A stretch of 64,000 nucleotides of DNA from Xiphydria camelus (Eukaryota; Arthropoda; Insecta; Hymenoptera; Xiphydriidae): NCBI GenBank assembly GCA_963678675.1, contig OY783191.1, positions 20,882,024-20,946,023 on the forward strand, written 5' to 3'. The translations under genes and the position numbers were made by a program. The notes under the pieces are model-generated. The model was not told where the DNA came from and ran no database searches. It saw nothing but the letters and a program-made list of their open reading frames with translations. Shown here piece by piece: positions 20,390-31,264 of the stretch. The number at the start of each line of letters is the position of its first letter. Within the stretch, counting starts at the first letter, position 1.

Positions 20390-21284
20390 GCAATGCGAAC
20401 ATACCATATGTGTAGTTTACTGCAATTATTTGTGATTAATTGCAGAATATTACAGTGAACTACAGGTATAGCGCGTATGTGGTTTACAGTAATCTTCTAT
20501 AGTTGATAACTATGAGTAGTTAACTATAGAATATTACAGTAAACTACTCATATGATATTTTCGCACTGCAATCCTTTTTCGTGAGGATTTCAATTTCGTT
20601 AATGAGCTGCTTGCCTTACAGTTACACATATATTTGGTAATTAGCACAAAATCTTTATAAAGGTAAGTATGACCAGAAAGCACAAAGTAAGTGAAACAAA
20701 GTTATGTTTGAATAACCGCTATCAATTTCGTTAACGGGATGTTTTCTTTATACTTATGAGTATTATTACTGTCGGCTTCCGGATGTTGATAGCTGAGTCC
20801 ATATTTATTAATTTGCCGCCGTTTTGCAAATTAACGAATATGGACGGGGTTACTATCTGGAAGCCGAGAGTAATGTATTACTGGCTGCGAAAGCCCGACA
20901 GTCTTGAGAATTCTTTCCTATTTCTAGCTCATTTTTGGTTTTCCCTTAACTCTTTGCACTCCAGGCCTGTTTACAGTACTTTATCGCGTAACGTAAACAA
21001 AGATATTGAGTTTAAACGTCGCATTTGGAGGGGACGCTTGAACCCTTAACCCGCGAGGTGCTACCAAATCGTATAACGCGAGGCCGGGGATAGCGGTCTC
21101 GCAGACCGACATCACGGGTTGAGGGTTAAGGCGACTCTGGCGTGTGTTACGGCCCACCGTCCAGTGTATGTAAAAAATAGCACGGGCGCCTGAGCGGTGC
21201 CGCGTGAATCGCCTGGGCACCGGAGTGATGTCGCAGGAGTGCAAAGGATTAATAGCGAATCGGACTCTAATTCGATGCAACGAT
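20390..21284. repeat. Non-coding subterminal DNA with small palindromes
   Basis: No gene. There are two inverted repeats: about 20,400-20,570 (TGTAGTTTACTGCAATTATT and AGTTGATAACTATGAGTAGT sets) and about 20,766-20,880 (CTGTCGGCTTCCGG pairing with CTGGAAGCCGAGAG around AACGAATATGGAC). From 20,950 to 21,280 a GC-rich segment with ACTCTTTGCACTCC/GAGTGCAAAGG ends forms another palindromic MITE-like unit. It is mirrored in the right arm at 37,925-38,820. Confidence 0.6.
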
Positions 21285-23762
21285 TTATTCAATTAGATTC
21301 CGACTCGCTATTAAACTTGCACAATATATGTTTTCCCCCTCGTTTTCTATCCTTTCTTCCTCTTCAATTTCCTCTTCTTTCTGTTGCTCCTCCTCTTCAT
21401 TATATTCGTTCTCCTTATCACTTTCTTCATTTTTCCCCTCGTCATCGCCATAATTTTCTTCTTCTTCTTCTCCTTCGTTGTCATCGTTGTAGTCGTCGTC
21501 GTCGTCGTCGTTGCGCTGCTCGTTCATCTCTTCTTCCATATTGAGACGTCGCTCAACGTTAGCATTCCTGAGGACGAAAATATCGAGATTAAACGTCATT
21601 TCGTCTCCAAAACATCAAGTCATTTTATATTGGATTCAATGCGGCAGTTGGATACGTAATTGGAGAGCTTCGATCTGATACGCGATGACGCATTCCGCAA
21701 CCAATTCTTGATATGGACCTCTATGTCATATTCACTTACATTTGGATATCTCCCGCGAACCGTATCTACAAAAAATCACGTTATTCATCAGTATATTCCC
21801 TCGAGTTATTGTTTTACGTAAACTATATGCAAATTGATTACAAACCAAAAATTACGTCTTTCAATTTTAATTTTGAAAATACTGCTTTCCCTTTTGCCCC
21901 GGTCCAGCTGTATTTGACTGCAACTGAATTTGATAGCAGGGAGCTCAACATTTTGTAAATCGTTCTTTTTACATCCATCCCGCCAATGAGAGAAATTCCC
22001 GCGATCTGCAATTAAAATGATGTAACGATGAGTCGCATATTCGTAAAGGCTACGAGATGAAACGATGGACATTTCGACTACGAAGTACCGAAAGCTCACC
22101 AAATCCCGCTTGTAATCTCCACGATTCAGCAGCCTCTCTATACGCTCAACTTGCTCGGGCAACGAGATTGGAAACATGTCCATGATTTCGTTTATGGTTG
22201 TGGTTCTACGAGGTTCGTTTAATACGGACTTGCCGCAGATCAAAAATCTCCCCAGAGTGTTAAACTGGTCATTGATGTGAATCAGACCTTGTTTCAGAAA
22301 ACTGAGTTCCCGCAAAACTTTTAATTGGAATTCTAAAAATTGGAGAACATTAAGGATTGATTTGCCGTCACTGTGGGATTTTTTATCCGTCTCCGTGGCA
22401 TAAAGAAAGGCAGGTACCTACTAATTACCTTTATTAGCATCGCACTCCGTTGTAGCCACGGGTGACACAGGGGTAGATTGTCGCGTTGAAACAAATCCGT
22501 TACTTCTGTCGTTTACAGAAGCTGCAGATCCCGAGGAGTGGAATGGAAGGTCACCTACAACTACATCAAAATCAACGGTATAGACTAGCCACAATTGTTT
22601 TGGATATCGCAAGGACAAACTTACTCGATTCGAAAATGTCTCGTTTATTAGCTTCAGTCGACAAAATTGTATCACTGCTTAAAGATTCAATTAACACTCG
22701 CTTTCCAGAGTTATCTCCGCAGAGTTGCGCAAGTCTTTCGCTGGAAGTGCTACTTGAAGCTTTACTGCAGTGATACGCGTCGACAGGTGCGGGTCGTTTT
22801 TTCTGTCCGTAACCTGAATAGATTATTTGAATGACTCAAAATAGCAGTATAACACTGAGTAAATATAAATAACTGTGTTATCCATTAAAAAAGTATGTAC
22901 AGTAGACGCTCTCTTAACCGGCCTTGACGGGACCGACCTAGGGTCGAATAACCAAAAAGCCGGTTAAAGAGAAGGTAGTGAAAAACCCATGTAAAAAACA
23001 CTTTCGCAAGGAAGAAAAAAAATACAATTTTTTCAAAACACTAAGAAAACAGAACTTTTATTCTGTATTAGAAACATACATTACAAATTAACATTTCACG
23101 AACTGTAAAAAATATGTAGGTTTTCAAGTTGCTACTTGTCTGCGGCCGCGAGCAGCAATAACAATAACAATGTATTCCTAGAAGAGGCCGGTTAAAGCGG
23201 CGCCGGGTAAGAGAGCGTCTACCTACTGTAATAAGTATTGGAAGCAATTGCATGAGAATGAATTTCATCGACATCAGAGTCCTTCAAATGCAACCTCTTA
23301 TTACTTCAAAATTATGACTCAATATCTCATTAGCATTTGTTTCATTTATACGTTGAATGACAAAAAGGACTCACTTTTTTTTTCGCGTTGATCTCGACAA
23401 TCCTGAGTCAGACTGTTTTGACATTGTTTTAAAAAAGCTGGAGCTTTTGGCAATTTACTGGCTTTCGTGGCATTATTTTGGCGTTTTTCCAGATTTTTCA
23501 TGCCAGATGATTGGTTAAACATCGTGCTTCGATATTCCTCTTCATCGTCTGAAGAGAAACGTCTTACTTTGCGTATTTTCCTTCTCTGCTGAGCATCGGA
23601 GTCTGTATTTAAATCCGACGTGTCCTCTGCCGTTCTGCATTTTTCTTTCGCCAGCCTATAATCATCTAGAATGATAATGTGTAATGTAATTATAAAATTA
23701 TAATTATCGTCGTCCTCCTTAAGTATTTAATATTACGCACGCACACACGCCCACACACACGC

Positions 23763-23794
<32 letters not shown>

Positions 23795-24112
23795 GCACAC
23801 ACACACACACAGACAGACAGACAGACAGAGACACACACACACACCTCAAAGTCCCACACACATGCAAACAGAGAGGTAGAAGGAACAAGACTTTGCTTTA
23901 CCGAACAAATTATTGCCTATAAGTCGTGCGGGAAATTTTTGCCATGTCGTATCTGGATCGATTTTCCTTCTGATCAAGTTTCCAGCATTTGTCGTCTTGG
24001 AAGGCCACCAACAATATCCGTTCTCAAACCATTTTTTTGGTACGACTTCCACCTTACTTTCTTCAGTGAAATTCACGATTATCCACATATCGTGGTGAAT
24101 GGCTGATTGCAT
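21285..24112 (-). CDS. DUF4806 protein gene, left arm copy
   Basis: This is the mirror image of the eight-exon gene on the right arm (see 33,767-37,924) and uses the same splice sites; no insertion interrupts its last intron here. Exon 1 starts at 24112 (MQSAIHHDMWIIVNFTEESK) and the acidic tail stops at 21285. Against the right copy I noted one Cys-for-Arg change (LICGKS) and one Met-for-Leu change (RRLNMEEE). It lies downstream of the transposase gene of the same arm and in the same orientation. The role is unknown; by analogy with other two-gene transposons it may be a DNA-binding or regulatory partner of the transposase. Confidence 0.8.
22900..23228. mobile_element. pogo-like MITE in DUF4806 intron 2 (left arm)
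   Basis: CAGTAGACGCTCTCTTAACC at 22900 and its complement (GAGAGCGTCTACCTACTG) at the other end are flanked by TA. The interior repeats AACCGGCC motifs. A mirror copy is at 34,651-34,979, so this insertion predates the inverted duplication. Confidence 0.85.
23735..23852. repeat. CA/CG and CAGA microsatellite
   Basis: A run of alternating CA, then CG, then CA, then CAGACAGA lies in DUF4806 intron 1 and is mirrored at 34,027-34,145 with the same interruptions. Such tracts mutate fast, so their match argues for a very recent duplication or ongoing conversion between arms. Confidence 0.9.
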
Positions 24113-24341
24113 TAAAAAGAATAAGCAATATGAGAATCAACGATATAGACTAGTCGCAATTATCTTGAATAACGCGAGGACAAACTTACTTGTTCACGAT
24201 ACAACTTGAAAGATTCTGGTCGGTTCTCTTGTCCGTAATTTCCCCTTTCCGTTATTTATTAATTAATGTAATTTATTAATATTATATATTATATTATACG
24301 ACGTATAATTATTATTTTATTGGACGTATACGCGAAGCTTT

Positions 24342-26616
24342 TTAATATCCATTGGTTTTCGTATGTAACAATGGAAGTGCGATTAGTTTTGGACCACGTG
24401 GAAGTATCATATATTTAGCGACAACATCGACAACTGGCCATGTTTGAAGGTGTGACAGTTGATTTTGTAATTCGTATATTTTAATAATGGAGCTATTGCA
24501 GGGTTCTGTGTAATAATCTCTTTTATCTATATACTCTCGGCCAATAATGACCAGTTCGTTGGATTCTGTCGAGTCAGCAAAATTTTCAATTTTAATTATA
24601 TTACCGTCTCTCGTCCCACAATAACAGTTAGGCTCTTTTATTCGTAATGTGAAATTTTTATGCTCGAATGTTTCAAACTTGTTGACCATATTTGAAGAAT
24701 TTGGTTTGCTAGGATAATTATTGCGAGGATACAAAGATTGAGCTTTATTCGTGTTTCGCGTTTTCCTTGATATTTCATTTCTCTTCGTTAATTCTCCGTA
24801 TCGTTTAATAATTTGTTCTAATGGTCGGTTTGGTCCTCGAGTTAAGCATTTTAATCGATACATGTAGTTTTCAAAATGAAATGCACTGCATGAATTTAGA
24901 TTTCCATATCTCATAAAGTCGTCTGCCAAATGGTAGAGACCATGAACATTGAAACTTATTTGGTGTTCTCCATACAAAACTTTAAAGCACTCCACGAAAT
25001 GCTTCAATAACATCCGAGCATACAAAACTATTTCTTTAGTTGAACTATCATTAAGTAAAATGGACATCGCCACGTGAAGGCAGAGAAAATGATTGAACAT
25101 GTCTTCAGTAAGAATTCCCCGCAAAACTATTATTCCCGTATACAACAAAAATTGTCGAAATTCCGTCGCTTTCCATCTTCGAAAGTCTTCTATTTTTCTG
25201 GGAAGGCGGGCAAAATCTGTAGGAATGCATTTTCTTAATGAGAGGAGCCTCTCTGATAACCGTTTCACATCGCGGGCAGGTATTCGATTTGGTATTTTCC
25301 CGGATAACCACAGCATTATCAATCGTCGAACAACCCCTAAGCAAACTAGGTGCATGTAATCGAGGGGAAAGGAATCTATCATGTGAATATCAGGAATGTT
25401 CTCTAGTATAGATGTACCTTGGTGATAATTAGCATCTTCTTGATTTACAAAACTATGATGACTTCTCAATGCACCGATTTTTGGAAAACATACACGACCT
25501 TTTAAGTACTTTCCTTTTGTCGTACATCTGTTGCAAGAATAATACCCCGAATGTCCTTTAACTTGCAAGATGTAACATCTGGCGGGGGTATCAGCGCAAA
25601 TACCACTGATTTCTACCGAAATTACTTGTTCTGACGCTATTTCAAGGCCATTGGATACTACCTCACAAGCTTCGGAAACAAATTTACTTAGGAACAAATT
25701 TACGTCTTTTGGTTTTTCGTCACCGTGATACAAACCAATAATAAAAACAGAAGCAACACCAATCGGTAACAGAGTACCAAGTATTGGCCAGAACTGACTT
25801 GAAGAACTGTTAGTTAAGGGCAGTCCGTCAATGCCAATTATAACGCGTATACGTGAAGGTATATATTGTAACTGCTTGATTGCATTTAAAAGACCATTTT
25901 TTAATCCAAAATGACAGTAACGCCCGGGAGGTATACTTGTCGAAAATGTCGAGATTGGTGTTTGTAGTAAAGTCCGCGAATCAGTAGGTAAAATAGGAAT
26001 ATTGGAAAATTGTCTTAATATTTTAAGTAGATCTGTTGCCGCCTTATGACTTATATTATTTTTTAACATCCAGTCTATTATTTGATGCTGAAAACTCATT
26101 TCATCGAACGTTTCGTGATGGTCTTGGAGGTCTTCATTATTCGATTGGAATACTTCTTCCTCTTCTATATCATTTTCTATATTTTCATCCCTTCTGATAT
26201 TCCAACTATCCACACTGTCCCTCATTTCCGTATAACCATGGACATTATTAAGAATCACGTTATCGCCAATGCTAACAGAATGTTCAATACATTTCCTTGA
26301 GATGTGCTTTCTAGCTTGACTTTTTCTAGCTTCACCGTTATTATTGAGAACGTTATCTATATTTTCAATAAATGAATTAGTTTGTGAATCAAATATATAT
26401 ATATATATATATATATTTATTGCAGTATTACTTTTAGTTTCTAAGTCATATATTATCATTACTTTTCGGGGAAGACTCATTGACGTCCATCAACATTCTA
26501 TCGATAGGATACTCGATGTTTTCTAAATTTTCCGATGCAAATATTGACAATTTTAATCTTTTGTACTGAGCCTGACGGCTTAAAGACAAAAAGTCTTTTC
26601 TTTTTCTTGTAGACAT
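24342..26616 (-). CDS. Transposase of the giant element, left arm copy
   Basis: Predicted exon 1 is 26616-26463 (MSTRKRKDFLSLSRQAQYKR) and exon 2 is 26356-24342; see the right-arm copy for domains. Without splicing, the AT microsatellite here leaves a single 712-codon frame starting at MSLPRKVMI, whereas the right arm, two bases different, does not. Because the tract falls in the predicted intron, both arms would give the same 722-residue protein after splicing. The gene starts about 1.7 kb from the homology boundary near the palindrome centre and is transcribed outward. Confidence 0.85.
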
Positions 26617-26697
26617 TATTTGAGTTTGTATATACGTAACTGAAAACAAAAAGTTAAGCTACTATGACGGTTTGAATTAACTAGATGAAATCTGTGG

Positions 26698-27350
26698 CTT
26701 GGTTCTAAAAGGGCCAATGTCAATTTTTCGATTTGGGCCAAAGGGGGCGTCCACAAACCAAGTAACGCTCTTGAGGGGGGTAGAGGGGTAAGCTACACTG
26801 TCTACATAGTGTGACGAAGGGGGAGGGAGGATACGCGAGAAACAGTTACGTAACGGCAGACAAAAAAAATTTACTAATAAAATTTAATGCTATTCTTTAA
26901 TATGGCGAAAAAATCAAATAGTTTTTGTATATAAAAACGAAAACTAAATAAATGTTATATTATTTAATATGAAAAAAAAAAAAATTGTTAATTTTTGAAA
27001 AATTTATTTTTAAGTGCAATTGAAACGTTACGTAATATTTCAGGGGGAGGGGGAGGGGTCAAGCCAATTGTCTACATCGTGTTACATGGGGAGGGGGAGG
27101 GGGTCAAAATTAGGGAAAAAAGCGTTACGTGATTTGTGGACGCCCCCAAAGTGCATAATCAAACTGTATTTCAAGAGAACCTTTAAATGTAGAAAGGGCC
27201 AATGTCTACTCACAATAACAACCGTGCTATAAAAGTGCGTAGGGTCAATGTTTAAATCGAAAAAAAAACATTTAATTTTATAGGTAAGAAGGCCAATGTG
27301 GACATAGGCATAAATTAGCATTTTATGACTTTGGCCCTTTTAGAACCAAG
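26698..27350. mobile_element. MITE with CTTGGTTCTAAAAGGGCC ends (left arm)
   Basis: CTTGGTTCTAAAAGGGCCAA at 26698 pairs with TTGGCCCTTTTAGAACCAAG ending at 27350. GGCCAATGT motifs repeat inside the right part. It hosts a second MITE at 26,743-27,147. It lies in the region 5' of the transposase gene and could carry its promoter. The mirror copy is 30,531-31,183. Confidence 0.85.
26743..27147. mobile_element. Nested MITE with GGGGGCGTCCACAAA ends (left arm)
   Basis: GGGGGCGTCCACAAACCAAG is mirrored by GATTTGTGGACGCCCCC, with subterminal GTTACGTAA sites and G-rich tracts (GGGGGAGGGGGAGGGG). The terminus type is common in insect genomes. Mirror at 30,734-31,138. Confidence 0.85.
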
Positions 27351-27614
27351 TCTTGTTTAATTCTTTTGAAGCGTTTTTTGTGTTTTCTGTAAAATTTGTG
27401 ATTCTGCAGTTACGAGGTTTGATAATTAGGGTGACGATATCTGAATAGCATGATTTTTTCATCGTGAACATCAAGCAGGTTTAACTTTCGTGGCAAAATA
27501 ATAAAATTCGCTCTGATAATGTTTCTCTCTGAATTAAATTTTTTCTATTATTCGATGCGTGAATCGGAGAACAACAGTCAACAAGTTAACAGGCCGGTCC
27601 GAGTCAGTAATGCA

Positions 27615-27921
27615 AAGCCGGGATCCCACGACGCGCAGTTCGGCGAATCTCTGGATATTTGTGAAGGTTTGCAAGCCATGAGAATAGAGAAGCGCGGCTC
27701 GGCCTTGCTATAATTCGTCGGTACATTTGACACGAATCAAAGGAATTTCGATCTCTTTGCCTAGCCGAACCATTTGGCGACCTACAGTCGAGCGATCGAG
27801 ACTCGCCAAATCACAAACCATGGAAATACTAAAAGATCGCATATGTAGGTACTTGTATTACGCCGCACTTTGGCTCGGCGACTTGAGACTCGCCGAACTA
27901 TGCATTGGGGGATCCCGGCTT
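27615..27921. mobile_element. MITE with AAGCCGGGATCCC ends (left arm)
   Basis: AAGCCGGGATCCCACGAC at 27615 pairs with GGGGGATCCCGGCTT at the right. CTCGGC/GCCGAG and TTCGGCGA/TCGCCGAA motifs fill the interior. Open frames here have no protein content. Mirror at 29,960-30,266. Confidence 0.75.
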
Positions 27922-28325
27922 AAAATGCAATGTAATTCTTGTCAGTTGGAACGTGAAACTGCCTATAAACTGGCCGAGTCGAGCCTGCAATGTAACATAC
28001 AATGTACCTAGACTCGTGCGGTTGGGATGGAGCCTCCGATGCCGAACGAGCGGCTTGCTTTGATGCGTCGAGAATCACATACAGGCTCGGCTCGGTAGTG
28101 AATACGTGGCTTTGTGTTTGTTCGTAAAACCGATTTTCGACCGTAACGTTGCTTCGTTCGCGTTCGTGCTCGAAAATAAGTTCGCAGAGTTTTACGTTTT
28201 CTTTTATTGTTTTACAACGATTTGTTTGCTGTTTCGCAAAGTGTTCATATTCACTCGAAAGAGCTTTTTTCTGCTTTACAAAACTGTTATAATTGTTTCT
28301 TCGAATAACTTCATTTTTTATTATT

Positions 28326-29555
28326 TTTCAGGTTTCGAAATGGATTATCCAGAAGGCAAAAATCAGCATTTTCGACATCTTTTTTAGCAAAGATTCGCCT
28401 ATGACACCTTCTCGAAAAGGGAAGAAAAGCAGATGTCGATGATGCTGATTTTTGCATTCCATTTCTAAGCTTGAAAAACAATAAAAAGAGAGTTAGGTTA
28501 TTCGAAGAAACAATTATAACACTTTTGTAGAGCAGAAAAAGCTCTTTCGAATGAATATAAACACTTTGCGAGACAGCAAACAAATGGTTGTAAAACAATA
28601 AAAGAAAACACATAACTCTACGAACGTATTTTCCAACCTAATACATATATACGGCTTTTATTTACAGTAAACGTACCGCACTGTACCAGAGAATGAAAAA
28701 AAAATACACGACAAGCGAGAGAGAGAAATCCCGTTACGTCTGCGGTTTTGCTTTTCCACTGCAATGTGACTGTTAATTACGTGACTATTATTTCTTCCGA
28801 CAAGAGTAGTGATTTTCTCTATTGAAGTCTTCTTAATTTATTGAACATAAGATCACCGATATCTTCACTTGTACATACGTTTGACATGTTCCGAGGCAAT
28901 GCGCAATTATGCTGTCGATGCTGGTGGTGATTGCACTCATTATAATGAGTGCAATCACCGTCGGCATCGACAATCGCTTGGAATCTCCGAGGCATACTAT
29001 CTACCATCGATAGTAAAAATTGAAAGTGAAAGGCTTCTTATCAATTGTGTCAAATAATAATGTGTCGTCTTACCTGTATATACTCGTACACGTATTGTCG
29101 CCAGAGAATAAAAAAATACACGCGTCAAGCGAGAGTGAGAACTTTCTTTCTTTATTGAACACACTTCTAAATTTGTTTAACGTAAGATCACTGTTACTCT
29201 TTATTCGAGGCGTTTGCGATGTCAAAGAGAAGCTGCTTCCTTCCGAGGCTGCGTATGAATCTGAAGAAAGCAGAACGGATATATTTCCCCCCTAATGAGC
29301 TGCTAGTAGAAGAGAGAGTCTATAGGTTCAGAGATGTAACTAGTGAATGGTAGGGATATACGTACATACGCTTCGTTTGAATAATGTTTGTGCAAAAGTC
29401 AAGAGTGGGAGAGAAAATATTATATCTCATTGGTACTGAAGGAATACCGATAAAGTGTGCGTGTGCAGTGGATTAACTTTTAGCCCCCACCCTTTTCCAC
29501 GCTACCACTCCGGTTCCTTGCAGTAAGAGAAATCGAAATTGGAACAACCCACTGC
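28326..29555. other. Spacer of the giant palindrome
   Basis: No gene. Immediately left is a local inverted repeat, about 28,195-28,380 pairing with 28,420-28,620, so the innermost arm sequence exists a third time, more diverged. A direct repeat (CCAGAGAATGAAAAAAAAAT at 28,686 and a close match at 29,100) brackets a Tc1-like fragment at about 28,866-29,010 that belongs to the family forming the target site at 18,827-19,274. The spacer is therefore asymmetric and built from several older elements. Confidence 0.75.
28819..29010. pseudogene. Tc1-like transposase C-terminal fragment, foldback
   Basis: The minus-strand translation begins MVDSMPRRFQAIVDADGDCT, the usual end of Tc1-like transposases. 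Around 28,935 the sequence folds back on itself (GATTGCACTCATTATAATGA then GTGCAATCACC). It closely matches 18,890-18,985. Confidence 0.65.
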
Positions 29556-29959
29556 AATAATAAAAAATGAAGTTATTCGAAGAAACAATTATAACAGTTT
29601 TGTAAAGCAAAAAAAAGCTCTTTCGAGTGAATATGAACACTTTGCGAAACAGCAAACAAATCGTTGTAAAACAATAAAAGAAAACGTAAAACTCTGCGAA
29701 CTTATTTTCGAGCACGAACGCGAACGAAGCAACGTTACGGTCGAAAATCGGTTTTACGAACAAACACAAAGCCACGTATTCACTACCGAGCCGAGCCTGT
29801 ATGTGATTCTCGACGCATCAAAGCAAGCCGCTCGTTCGGCATCGGAGGCTCCATCCCAACCGCACGAGTCTAGGTACATTGTATGTTACATTGCAGGCTC
29901 GACTCGGCCAGTTTATAGGCAGTTTCACGTTCCAACTGACAAGAATTACATTGCATTTT

Positions 29960-30266
29960 AAGCCGGGATCCCCCAATGCATAGTTCGGCGAGTCTCAAGT
30001 CGCCGAGCCAAAGTGCGGCGTAATACAAGTACCTACATATGCGATCTTTTAGTATTTCCATGGTTTGTGATTTGGCGAGTCTCGATCGCTCGACTGTAGG
30101 TCGCCAAATGGTTCGGCTAGGCAAAGAGATCGAAATTCCTTTGATTCGTGTCAAATGTACCGACGAATTATAGCAAGGCCGAGCCGCGCTTCTCTATTCT
30201 CATGGCTTGCAAACCTTCACAAATATCCAGAGATTCGCCGAACTGCGCGTCGTGGGATCCCGGCTT
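29960..30266. mobile_element. MITE with AAGCCGGGATCCC ends (right arm)
   Basis: Mirror image of 27,615-27,921, so present before the inverted duplication. Confidence 0.75.
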
Positions 30267-30530
30267 TGCATTACTGACTCGGACCGGCCTGTTAACTTGT
30301 TGACTGTTGTTCTCCGATTCACGCATCGAATAATAGAAAAAATTTAATTCAGAGAGAAACATTATCAGAGCGAATTTTATTATTTTGCCACGAAAGTTAA
30401 ACCTGCTTGATGTTCACGATGAAAAAATCATGCTATTCAGATATCGTCACCCTAATTATCAAACCTCGTAACTGCAGAATCACAAATTTTACAGAAAACA
30501 CAAAAAACGCTTCAAAAGAATTAAACAAGA

Positions 30531-31183
30531 CTTGGTTCTAAAAGGGCCAAAGTCATAAAATGCTAATTTATGCCTATGTCCACATTGGCCTTCTTACCTA
30601 TAAAATTAAATGTTTTTTTTTCGATTTAAACATTGACCCTACGCACTTTTATAGCACGGTTGTTATTGTGAGTAGACATTGGCCCTTTCTACATTTAAAG
30701 GTTCTCTTGAAATACAGTTTGATTATGCACTTTGGGGGCGTCCACAAATCACGTAACGCTTTTTTCCCTAATTTTGACCCCCTCCCCCTCCCCATGTAAC
30801 ACGATGTAGACAATTGGCTTGACCCCTCCCCCTCCCCCTGAAATATTACGTAACGTTTCAATTGCACTTAAAAATAAATTTTTCAAAAATTAACAATTTT
30901 TTTTTTTTTCATATTAAATAATATAACATTTATTTAGTTTTCGTTTTTATATACAAAAACTATTTGATTTTTTCGCCATATTAAAGAATAGCATTAAATT
31001 TTATTAGTAAATTTTTTTTGTCTGCCGTTACGTAACTGTTTCTCGCGTATCCTCCCTCCCCCTTCGTCACACTATGTAGACAGTGTAGCTTACCCCTCTA
31101 CCCCCCTCAAGAGCGTTACTTGGTTTGTGGACGCCCCCTTTGGCCCAAATCGAAAAATTGACATTGGCCCTTTTAGAACCAAG
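30531..31183. mobile_element. Nested MITE pair 5' of the transposase (right arm)
   Basis: Mirror of 26,698-27,350, with the GGGGGCGTCC-ended MITE at 30,734-31,138 inside it. Confidence 0.85.
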
Positions 31184-31264
31184 CCACAGATTTCATCTAG
31201 TTAATTCAAACCGTCATAGTAGCTTAACTTTTTGTTTTCAGTTACGTATATACAAACTCAAATA

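Larger units (their letters stand above)
19275..28325 (+). repeat. Left arm of the giant palindrome
   Basis: About 9.05 kb. It matches the right arm in reverse orientation with only scattered substitutions (for example one changing Arg to Cys in the DUF4806 gene and one changing Leu to Met in its acidic tail). It carries one private 213-bp MITE at 19,835-20,047. Homology to the other arm stops at about 28,325 in the text TTTTTTATTATT. Confidence 0.9.

Noticed and set aside
21285..21599. The Asp/Glu-rich frame as a separate acidic protein gene
   Set aside because: It follows a good acceptor and joins in phase to the preceding DUF4806 exon, so it is the C-terminal tail of that gene. The opposite-strand frames (poly-Phe/Val and Ser/Arg) are shadows.
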